In this document: piece after piece, positions 26,843 through 33,959 of the stretch
How positions within the stretch are numbered: position 1 is the stretch's first letter
How the letters are laid out: each line of letters starts with the position of its first letter
Assembly: GCF_030269665.1 (NCBI RefSeq)
Contig: NZ_BSTS01000030.1
Span: 1 to 47,610, forward strand
Reading direction: 5' to 3'
Origin: Actinomycetospora sp. NBRC 106375
GTDB lineage: Bacteria > Actinomycetota > Actinomycetes > Mycobacteriales > Pseudonocardiaceae
DNA: 47,610 bases
The notes under the pieces: model-generated
The model's database searches: none
Told to the model about the DNA's origin: nothing
What the model saw: the letters and a program-made list of their open reading frames with translations, nothing else
Translations under genes and position numbers: made by a program

Positions 26843-28783
26843 TCAGGAGGCGGTGGGCGGAGGGTCACCCCCGGCGTCGCCGGGCGCACCGAACGTCGGT
26901 CGCGACGGCTCCGCGCCGCCGCCCGACGGGCCGGCCGCGGCCCCGTGCGCGGTCCCGTTCGTGCGCCGCCGCCGGGGCAGGTCGGAGAGCATGCTCAGCG
27001 CCGGCTCCCCACCCGCGAGACGCCGACGGCCCGGGCGGGGCGACGGGCTGGGCGACGGGCTGGGCGACGGACGGTCGGCGAGGTCGGCGCTCTCGCCGTG
27101 CTCGGCCGACCCGGCGGCGCCGGGACCGTGGCCGACCTCCGCCGCGGGGCCGGTGCCGTTGGTGCCGTGGCGGTCGCCGTCGAGGTCCTGCGGCGTGGGC
27201 ACGGGACCCGAGGGCGCGGGGCCGGGCGGGACCGCTGCGCCGAACGGGTCCCAGCCGGACCGGCCGCCGGGGAGCCTCGGGCCGCCCTGCTCGTCAGGGT
27301 CGGGCCCACCGCGCCGGTCCGGCACCGGCCGGGGCCCGGACGGCGCGTCCCCGTCCGCCGCTGCGGTCGCGTGCGGGGCCACGTCCGGCTCGGGCGCGTC
27401 GTGGGGCGGGGCGTCGTGGGGCGGGGCGTCGTGGGCGTCGTCCTGCGATGGCACCGGCCACGGGGCGACGTCGTCCTCGGGCGGCTCCGTGGTCGCGGCG
27501 TCGGGGACCCGCAGGCGCGGCATGCGGTCGGTGACCGGCTCCTCGCGGTGGTGGGCGCCCGTCCCCGCGCCGCCGTCGGCGAGCTCGCGCACGGTGATCG
27601 GGTCGCCGGCGAGGGTGGCGGCCGGCTGCTCGGGGGTCCCGAGGGCGAGGTGCAGGTCGTCGAGCGGCAGCGGCCGCGTGAGGGTGACGGTCCAGGCCAC
27701 CGGCCCGGCCAGGGGCAGGTTCGGGTAGCCGTCCGAGGAGAGCTCGAGCTGCTCGGTGACCGCGTCGACCAGCCCCGCGAGGTGGCGCGACGACGCGCCC
27801 GGCACGACGAGCGCGAACTCCCGCTCGGACAGCCGGATGGCCGCGTCGACCGGCCCGAGGGGCTCGCTGACGGCGGCCGCGACGCGGCGGGCCGCGTGGT
27901 ACGCCGCACGGCGCCCGAGCCGTTGCTCGGCGCCGTCGAGGGCCGCGACGTCGATCAGGGCGACGCCGACCGGCAGGGCGGTGGGACCGCCGGTGTTCGT
28001 CCACCGCGTGAGGAACTCGGGCGTGGTGAGGCCGGACTGCGGGTCGACGTGCGCGGCGGAGCGGGCGGCGACGGCGGCGTGCGCGTCGACGAGCTGGGCG
28101 CGCAGCACCCGGGTGCCCTCCCGCGCGTCCTGCATCCGGCGCACCATCCGGTGCAGCGCGTGGGTCGCCCAGCGCTCGCCGTCGGTGCCTCCCGACGCCG
28201 CGGCCGCGCCGCCGGCCGGCATCACCCGCGCCAGCAGGCCGTCGATCGTGTAGCCGACCGCGGTCTCGAGCCGGGTCCCGAGCGCCGAGCGCATCCGCGC
28301 GAGCTCGTTGGCCGCCTGGACCCGCGACCAGCCCCAGCGCCCGATGAATTCCCGCCCCGCCTCGAGGCTGTGCTCGGTGGGGTCGATCCGGTGGGCGTCG
28401 GTCGCGACGAGGAACGCCCCGGCCTGCGGACCGACGGCGACGAGGCTCCACTCGTCGGCCAGCGGCTCGCCCGGGTCGAGGACGACGAGCTGGCACCCCG
28501 GCGGCACGTCGTGGGCCTCACCGTCGGCGAACGCGAGCACGACGACGGCGCCGGAGGCGGCGATGCGCTCGTACACCGCGTACTCGCGGGCGAAGTAGGC
28601 CTGGTGCTGGAACAGCGCGACCACGACGGTCGGCGCGTTGACCGGCCCGGCGAGGACCGCGGCCTCGATCGCGTGCGAGACGGCCACCAGGGAGCGCTTC
28701 GACGCCGGCGTGGGCCGGTCGGGCGACCAGGGGTTCGTCTCCGGCCGCTCGGCACGCCTCGCGCTCGTGTCGTCGTCGACCAC
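26843..28783 (-). CDS. DICT-domain protein with degenerate GGDEF domain
   Basis: 646 aa. A DICT sensory domain covers about 31-140: VSHAIEAAVLAGPVNAPTVV, LFQHQAYFAREYAVYERIAA, VVLAFADGEAHDVPPGC. A helical region leads to a GGDEF-like domain (about 250-375) opening DPQSGLTTPEFLTRW. Its signature reads RLSEREFALVVPGA (about 316-329): SEREF instead of GGDEF, so diguanylate cyclase activity is unlikely. The last 230 residues are Pro/Asp/Gly-rich, with repeated DAPPHDAPPHDA and a SPSPSPSPSP run. The GTG at 28783 is set by GGAGGGG 5 nt upstream. It lies 162 bp downstream of the Hsp70-like gene; a small hairpin (28857-28870, CCCCA/TGGGG) is in that gap. Confidence 0.8.
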   Translation of the reverse strand: MVDDDTSARRAERPETNPWSPDRPTPASKRSLVAVSHAIEAAVLAGPVNAPTVVVALFQHQAYFAREYAVYERIAASGAVVVLAFADGEAHDVPPGCQLVVLDPGEPLADEWSLVAVGPQAGAFLVATDAHRIDPTEHSLEAGREFIGRWGWSRVQAANELARMRSALGTRLETAVGYTIDGLLARVMPAGGAAAASGGTDGERWATHALHRMVRRMQDAREGTRVLRAQLVDAHAAVAARSAAHVDPQSGLTTPEFLTRWTNTGGPTALPVGVALIDVAALDGAEQRLGRRAAYHAARRVAAAVSEPLGPVDAAIRLSEREFALVVPGASSRHLAGLVDAVTEQLELSSDGYPNLPLAGPVAWTVTLTRPLPLDDLHLALGTPEQPAATLAGDPITVRELADGGAGTGAHHREEPVTDRMPRLRVPDAATTEPPEDDVAPWPVPSQDDAHDAPPHDAPPHDAPEPDVAPHATAAADGDAPSGPRPVPDRRGGPDPDEQGGPRLPGGRSGWDPFGAAVPPGPAPSGPVPTPQDLDGDRHGTNGTGPAAEVGHGPGAAGSAEHGESADLADRPSPSPSPSPSPRPGRRRLAGGEPALSMLSDLPRRRRTNGTAHGAAAGPSGGGAEPSRPTFGAPGDAGGDPPPTAS

Positions 28784-28945
28784 CGCAGCCCCTCCGTCCG
28801 CCCACTCGCGTGCCCAGCGTCGTCGCCGCGCCACCGTCCGAGTGATGTCGCCGTACCCCCAACGGTGGGGAACATGACCGTCTGCACGCCACCGTCTGCG
28901 TCGAATGGGCCACGCGTGGCGGCGAACGGTGCACCGCCCGGGCGC

Positions 28946-31102
28946 TCAGAGCACGCCGAAGAAGAAGAGGAACCCGACCACGATGCCGACGGCGAGCACC
29001 GCCACGACGATCACGGCGATCACCCGGACACGGTGTCCGTCGTCCCCGGTGGCGGCCGTGGCGTCGGCCTCCGGGCCCGTCGCCCCGACGGTGGACGTGA
29101 GGGCGTCGGCCGGCCCCGCACCGGAGCCGGCCGTGTCGCCCGGGCGCCCGGGTGCGGGAGGGGCCGGGAAACGGGGGTCGGGCGGCGGACGGCCGGGACC
29201 GCCGGGGCCGCCGGGACCGCCGGGGCCACCGGGGCCACCGGGGCCACCGGGGCCACCGGGGCCACCGGGGCCACCGGGGCCGCCGGGGCCACCAGGTCTG
29301 TTGGGTCCGCCGGGGGTGGCTGGGGCGACGGGGCCGTAGGGCGGGCGACCGCCGGCACCGCCCGTGCCGGCCGCACCGCCCGGGCTGGGGGGTCGTCCAG
29401 GACCACCGCCACCGGGATACGGGCCGCGGGGTCGTCCGCCACCCGGGCCGGCGGGACCACCACCACCGGGGCCGGGGCCACCCGGCGCGCCGCGACCGCC
29501 CGGTGGCGGAGCGGGCGGAGCGGGCGGAGCGGGCTGGCCGGGTTGACCGGGCTGGCCGGGTTGACCGGGCTGGCCGGGCTGGCCGGGCGCGCCGTGGCCG
29601 GGCGGCCCGCCGGGAGCCCCCGGGACGCGGTGGTTGCCGGGGGCGCCCGCGCCGGCCCCGCCGTGGCCCGGAGCGGGACCGGCCGGCGGCCGGGGAGCGC
29701 CCGGCGAGGGGGCGTGCGGTCCGCCACCGCCCGGCGCGCGACCCGCGGGGCCCGGTTGGCCCGGGTGGCCCTGGTCCGGCCGGCCGTCGCCGGACCCGCC
29801 GGACCCGTCGGACCCGTGCGACCCGTGCGACCCGGTGGGCCCGACCGGCTGCACGGATGCGGCGCGGCTCGCCAGGTCGCGGGGCAGCGCCCGGGTGGCG
29901 GCGACGGGGTCGGGGGAGTGCACGACCTCGGGCGCCGGGGCATCGGTGACGGGGAGGGCGGGCGAGGCCTGGGGGCTGCGGGCTGGGGTGGGCGTCGGGT
30001 CGTCGGCGGTCGCGCGGCTCGCGGTGTCGACGGCGTCGGTGCCCCGGGCGGCGACGACCGCCGCGCCCAGCGCGACGGCGTGCTTCGGGTGGCTGTCGAC
30101 GACCGTGCGGCAGCCCAGGGCGTCGCCGACCATCCGTGCGACCAGCGGGATGCGCGAGGAGCCGCCGACGAGGAGCACGGCGGTCAGCGCGTCGGCGGTG
30201 ACGCCCGCGGACTCGAGCGCCCGGCGCAGGGCCGAAACCGTGGACTCGAGCGGCGTGCGGACCATGGTCTCGAACTCGTCGCGCGTCACCGTCACGTCGT
30301 CCTGCCGGGCGGGCAGCAGGACCGACACGTTCGCCTCGTCGTCGACCGAGAGGGTCTCCTTGGCCACGACGCAGTCCTGGCGCACCCGGGCGGCGGCGGC
30401 GCGCGCACGGCTGTCGTGGGGGTCGAGCTCGCTGACCGCGCCGCCGCACGCCTGGTCGACGCGGTCGAGGACGGCCTCGTCGAAGTCGACACCGCCGAGG
30501 TGCTCCATGCCCTCGGGCACCCCGAGGATCTCCACCCCGGCGGCCCGCCCGCGCAGCACGGCGGCGTCGAAGGTGCCGCCGCCGAGGTCGTAGACGCCGA
30601 GCAGCTCGCCCTCCGCCAGGCCCCGGGTGATCGCGAAGTGCACCCCGGCGGCCTCGGGCTCGGTGAGCATCGGCGGGTCCTGCAACCCGGCGAGTGCGGC
30701 GACGTCCTCGAAGAGCCCGCGCCGGTAGGGCCCCCAGTTGGCCGGGTGGGTGAGCACGACACGGTCCGGCGGGCCGCCCTCCTCGGCCTCGATCCGCGAC
30801 AGGACGTCGCGCAGCATCGCCCCGAGCAGCTCGTCCGCCGGCGTGGACGCGCCGCCGAGCACCACCGGGGTCGGGTCGCCGAGGCGGCGCTTGACGCCCC
30901 AGGCGACGTCGCCGGGGCGTGCGGCCGCCTGGCGGGCGGCGGCGTCGCCGACCGCGAACGTGCCGTCCGGGCGGCGCATGACCACCGACGGCTCGGTGAC
31001 CGTGCGGTCGCCGAGCGGGACCATCTCGACGCGGTGGCCGTCCCGGGAGATCGCGGCGGCGACGAACGTCGTGCCGAGATCGATCCCGAGGCTGTACGTC
31101 AC
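28946..31102 (-). CDS. Hsp70-like ATPase with collagen-like linker and C-terminal membrane anchor
   Basis: 718 aa. The Hsp70/actin-type nucleotide-binding domain fills about 1-375: GIDLGTTFVAAAI (phosphate 1), VVLTHPANWGPYRRG, VYDLGGGTFDAAVL (phosphate 2), AVLLVGGSSRIPLVARMVGD (adenosine). No peptide-binding beta-sandwich follows. Instead about 300 residues of Gly/Pro repeats occur, including GQP triplets and a run of about eleven GGP triplets. One hydrophobic helix (VIAVIVVAVLAVGIVVGFLF) is almost at the C-terminus. The protein should be tail-anchored with its ATPase inside the cell. GTG start with GGAGG nearby; a TACTAT -10 lies 25 nt upstream. Transcribed away from the kinase operon. Confidence 0.87.
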   Translation of the reverse strand: MTYSLGIDLGTTFVAAAISRDGHRVEMVPLGDRTVTEPSVVMRRPDGTFAVGDAAARQAAARPGDVAWGVKRRLGDPTPVVLGGASTPADELLGAMLRDVLSRIEAEEGGPPDRVVLTHPANWGPYRRGLFEDVAALAGLQDPPMLTEPEAAGVHFAITRGLAEGELLGVYDLGGGTFDAAVLRGRAAGVEILGVPEGMEHLGGVDFDEAVLDRVDQACGGAVSELDPHDSRARAAAARVRQDCVVAKETLSVDDEANVSVLLPARQDDVTVTRDEFETMVRTPLESTVSALRRALESAGVTADALTAVLLVGGSSRIPLVARMVGDALGCRTVVDSHPKHAVALGAAVVAARGTDAVDTASRATADDPTPTPARSPQASPALPVTDAPAPEVVHSPDPVAATRALPRDLASRAASVQPVGPTGSHGSHGSDGSGGSGDGRPDQGHPGQPGPAGRAPGGGGPHAPSPGAPRPPAGPAPGHGGAGAGAPGNHRVPGAPGGPPGHGAPGQPGQPGQPGQPGQPGQPAPPAPPAPPPGGRGAPGGPGPGGGGPAGPGGGRPRGPYPGGGGPGRPPSPGGAAGTGGAGGRPPYGPVAPATPGGPNRPGGPGGPGGPGGPGGPGGPGGPGGPGGPGGPGGPGRPPPDPRFPAPPAPGRPGDTAGSGAGPADALTSTVGATGPEADATAATGDDGHRVRVIAVIVVAVLAVGIVVGFLFFFGVL
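29193..29294. repeat. 9-bp collagen-like tandem repeat
   Basis: About eleven 9-bp units of the CCGGGGCCA type, at least five of them identical, encoding Pro-Gly-Gly triplets in the Hsp70-like gene. Copy number may be unstable. Confidence 0.88.
29507..29584. repeat. Two adjoining 9-bp tandem repeats
   Basis: Three GGAGCGGGC-type units (29507-29533) are followed by six units alternating GGGCTGGCC and GGGTTGACC (29531-29584). They encode Ala-Pro-Pro and Gly-Gln-Pro triplets in the same linker. Confidence 0.85.
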
Positions 31103-31127
31103 GACCCCTCCTCCGGCAATCTGACGG

Positions 31128-31133
31128 ATAGTA
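31128..31133 (-). promoter_or_regulatory. -10 element of the Hsp70-like gene
   Basis: TACTAT on the minus strand, 25 nt before the GTG at 31102, with GGAGGAGGGG between. It is one of the few A/T-rich stretches in the 197-bp divergent region before the kinase operon. No clear -35. Confidence 0.4.
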
Positions 31134-31299
31134 ACTTCCGGGTCCCTCGCCAGCGAGGAGTCCACGCCCGGTTGCCACTCAGGGAGTCCCAGTGAACACG
31201 CGCAGTGTGCGGCGACGACGGGAGCGGTCGGGTTCTCCCCGCCACCCCGGAGGGTGCACCCCCTGGTCGGCGTGCGGGTCGCGACAGGAGGCTGCGCTG

Positions 31300-31893
31300 A
31301 TGACCCTCGGTGACGACCCGGGTGAGGACCACCGCCGCCGCGGCGCGGAACGGTGGCACGCCCGCCGGGGGTGGGAGCGGCGGCTGCACGACGGCCCGGC
31401 GCTGCGCCTCTCGGCCCTGTCGCTGCGCCTGGGGGTCCTGCGTGCCGAGGCGCCGTCGCGCGAGTGGGTGCGCGGCCTCGACGCCTTCCAGGACGAGCTG
31501 GGGGCCGCCCTGCAGGAGCTGCGCGAGGTGGAGGGCGCGCTCTACCCGCCGCTGCTGGACGAGGCGGGTCTCGGACCCGCGCTGCGCGAGCTCGCCACGG
31601 CCACCGGCGCGACCGCCCGGATCGACGCCGTCGACGCCCGGGCGGGCACCGCGGCCGAGGGGGCGGCCTACTTCGCGGCCGCCGCGTGCCTGGCCGCCAC
31701 GGGCGAGGGCGACGGCGAGGTGGTCGTCCGGGTCCGCGTCGAGGGCGGCGACCTGGTGCTCACGCTCGACGGCGTCGACGCCGGGCAGCGCGGCGCGGTC
31801 CTCGACGAGGCCGCCCCGCTCGGCGGATCGGTCGACGCCACCCCGGACGGCGCCGGGCGCGCCACGATCACCGCGAGGTTCCCGTGCGCGTAG
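31300..31893 (+). CDS. Histidine-kinase-like protein with DHp domain but degenerate ATPase
   Basis: 197 aa, no membrane segment. WERRLHDGPALRLSALSLRL (H30 in RRLHDG) matches the phosphoacceptor helix of HisKA_3 (NarL-partner) kinases, and ELREVEGALYPPLLDEAGLG matches the second helix region. The ATP-binding half is only a remnant: AAYFAAAACLAATGEGDGE sits where the N-box should be and lacks the Asn, and LTLDGVDAG replaces the G1 box. It could accept phosphate from another kinase but probably not bind ATP. The ATG at 31300 is set by AGGAGG 8 nt upstream. First gene of a five-gene operon; overlaps the regulator gene by 10 bp. Confidence 0.78.
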   Translation: MTLGDDPGEDHRRRGAERWHARRGWERRLHDGPALRLSALSLRLGVLRAEAPSREWVRGLDAFQDELGAALQELREVEGALYPPLLDEAGLGPALRELATATGATARIDAVDARAGTAAEGAAYFAAAACLAATGEGDGEVVVRVRVEGGDLVLTLDGVDAGQRGAVLDEAAPLGGSVDATPDGAGRATITARFPCA

Positions 31894-32549
31894 CCGTCGC
31901 CGAGGACGGCGCCCTCTTCCGCCAGGGCCTCGTCATGCTGCTCGAGGCGGCCGGTCACGAGGTCGTGGCCTGCGAGTCCGGGGGTGACCAGCTCGTCGCG
32001 GCTCTCACCCGCACCCCGGCCGACGTCGCGCTGCTCGACATCCGCATGCCGCCGGAGCCGGACGGCGGGCTCGTGACCGCCGAGCGGCTGCGCGCCCAGT
32101 ACCCCGAGATGGGCCTGCTGTTCCTCTCGCACTACGCCGAGTCGCACTACCTCATGCGGATCCTCGAGATCGGCACCGACGGCATCGGCTACCGGCTCAA
32201 GGAGAAGGTCGGCAGCGTCGAGGTCCTCTCCGACACGCTGACCCGCATCGGGGCCGGCGAGATCGTCATCGAACCGGAGCTCGCGAAGCGCCTCGTCGAG
32301 CGCCCGCGCAGCGACAAACGGGATCTCGTCGCCGCGCTGTCCCAGCGCGAGCGCGACGTCCTCGAGCTCATGGCCGAGGGCCGCTCGAACGGCGGCATCG
32401 CCTCCACGCTGTTCGTCAGCGGCAAGGCCGTGGAGAAGCACGTCGCGAACATCTTCGACAAGCTCGGCCTGCACGCCGACACCTCCGCGAACCATCGCCG
32501 GGTGCTCGCCGTGCTGACCTACCTGCGCTCCCAGCGCGGCGACGACTGA
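31884..32549 (+). CDS. LuxR/NarL-type response regulator
   Basis: 221 aa. The receiver domain (1-120) opens VRVAVAEDGALFRQGLVMLL with the acidic pocket AED. The phosphorylated Asp is D52 in ALLDIRMPP, and the switch Lys is in RLKEKVG. The C-terminal HTH (about 150-215) reads LSQRERDVLELMAEGRSNGG, then IASTLFVSGKAVEKHVANIF, classic LuxR/FixJ type. The GTG at 31884 has GAGG just upstream and overlaps the previous gene by 10 bp. It is the only regulator in an operon with three kinase-like proteins and should be their shared output. DNA targets are unknown. Confidence 0.93.
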   Translation: MRVAVAEDGALFRQGLVMLLEAAGHEVVACESGGDQLVAALTRTPADVALLDIRMPPEPDGGLVTAERLRAQYPEMGLLFLSHYAESHYLMRILEIGTDGIGYRLKEKVGSVEVLSDTLTRIGAGEIVIEPELAKRLVERPRSDKRDLVAALSQRERDVLELMAEGRSNGGIASTLFVSGKAVEKHVANIFDKLGLHADTSANHRRVLAVLTYLRSQRGDD

Positions 32550-32561
32550 CGGGCCGGACCG

Positions 32562-33959
32562 GTGTCGGATCGCGGCGTCGCCGGGACGGCCGGGCAGGCG
32601 CTCGCGGGCGCCCCCCGGACCCTGCCGGCACGCCCGGTGCTGCTCGGCGCCGGCGTCGCGGTGGTCCTCGTGGTCGTCACGCTCGGGTGGGCGCTGCTGA
32701 CCGGGCCGGCGCTCGCCGCCGTCGTGGGCCCGTTCGTGGCCGCCGCCGTCGCGGTCGCCGGCGCGCGGGCGGCGGGACCGCTGGTCGACCGGGTCGCCGG
32801 GCGGCTCGCCCGGCGCCCGGCGCCGACCCCCTACGCGGTGCTCGCCGACACCGCGGCCCGCGTCCGTGAGGGATCGCTGGCCGACGCCCTGCCGGGCCTG
32901 GCGCGGGTGCTCGGCGAGGGCACCACGGCCGAGCGTGCCGTGGTGTGGCTGGTGGTGGACGACGTCCTCGTCGCGGAGGCGGTGTACCCGCCGGAGGAGG
33001 ACGCCGGCGAGCGCGTGCGGTCCCTCGGCGTGCTCCTGACGCGCCCCGGCATCGACCACGCCGTGCCCGTGCTCGACGGCGAGCGGCTGCGCGCGGTGCT
33101 GACGATCGCGAAGTCCGGCCGGCCGGTCACTCCGGGAGACCGTCGCCTCGTGCGCGACGTCGCGGGCGGCGCGCAGCTGGTGCTCCAGGGCGTCGCGCGC
33201 GGTGCCGAGCTCGCGGCGCGGGTGCGCCGCGTCGACGAGCTGGCGGCGGAGACCGCGGCGTCGCGACGGCGGCTGGAGGTCGCGCGCGAGGTGGAGCGCC
33301 GGCGTCTGGTCACCGAGCTCGAGGGCGCGACCACCGACCGGCTCGCCGGGTTCCGGCAGTCGGTCACCGACGCGGCCGAGGCCCTGGCGGACGCCGAGGA
33401 CGACCCCGAGGACGCCGGGGAGATGGCCCGCCACCACGTCGAGGAGGCCCGCGAGCGCCTGACCGGGCTCATCGACCGCTTCCGGGTCATCGCGCGCGGG
33501 GTGCACCCCGCGGTGCTGCGCGAGCAGGGCCCCCGGGCGGCGCTGGAGGAGGTCGTCGCGGACCTGCCCCGCACGGTCCGGCTCACCGGGCGGCTCGGCG
33601 ACCGGCTGCCGTGGGAGATCGAGTCGGGGCTCTACTACGCCGCGGCGTCCGCCCTGGCGCTGCTCGCGGCCCGTGGCGGCCGGGCTCCGCTGGAGGTCGT
33701 CCTCGAACGCCACGGCGACACCGTCGCCGTCCGGGTGGAGGACCCCGATCCCGACGGCGACCCGCAGGACCTGCGCGCGGCGCTCGCCGACGACGTCGAC
33801 CGGCTCGCGGCGCTGGGCGGGTCGGTGGACCTCGTCGCCCGTCCCGGCGGCGCGGTGGAGCTGCGGGCGTGGCTGCCGGACCGGTTGCGGCCGGTGGCGC
33901 TGGACCCGGGGGGCGCAGCGCAGCGGAGCTCGACCGGATCCTTCGGGGGTTCGCCGTGA
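32562..33959 (+). CDS. Membrane histidine-kinase-like pseudokinase
   Basis: 465 aa. Two transmembrane helices (about 25-47 and 50-70) precede a GAF-like region (about 90-215) and a coiled coil. The DHp position reads VTELEGATTDRLAGFRQSV, with E254 where the phosphorylated His is expected (normally x-L-H-D-G). The ATPase part is also altered: GLYYAAASALALLAARGG replaces the N-box and VEDPDPDGD replaces the G1 box, with no G2 box. It keeps the kinase outline but should not autophosphorylate. GTG start 12 bp after the regulator; the stop overlaps the next GTG by 4 bp. The last codons include a REP-like sequence. Confidence 0.8.
   Translation: MSDRGVAGTAGQALAGAPRTLPARPVLLGAGVAVVLVVVTLGWALLTGPALAAVVGPFVAAAVAVAGARAAGPLVDRVAGRLARRPAPTPYAVLADTAARVREGSLADALPGLARVLGEGTTAERAVVWLVVDDVLVAEAVYPPEEDAGERVRSLGVLLTRPGIDHAVPVLDGERLRAVLTIAKSGRPVTPGDRRLVRDVAGGAQLVLQGVARGAELAARVRRVDELAAETAASRRRLEVAREVERRRLVTELEGATTDRLAGFRQSVTDAAEALADAEDDPEDAGEMARHHVEEARERLTGLIDRFRVIARGVHPAVLREQGPRAALEEVVADLPRTVRLTGRLGDRLPWEIESGLYYAAASALALLAARGGRAPLEVVLERHGDTVAVRVEDPDPDGDPQDLRAALADDVDRLAALGGSVDLVARPGGAVELRAWLPDRLRPVALDPGGAAQRSSTGSFGGSP
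33914..33936. repeat. REP-like element at the 3' end of the pseudokinase gene
   Basis: Contains GCGCAGCGGAGCTCGACCG (33918-33936), identical to the minus-strand sequence at 12218-12200, and the GCGCAGCGCAGCGGAGC core also seen near 13686-13702. It encodes AQRSSTG, seven codons before the stop. Confidence 0.6.

Noticed and set aside
26945..31195. A 1416-codon plus-strand open frame opposite the DICT and Hsp70-like genes
   Set aside because: Composition is Arg/Gly/Ala noise, and both minus-strand genes have clear domain motifs and ribosome binding sites.
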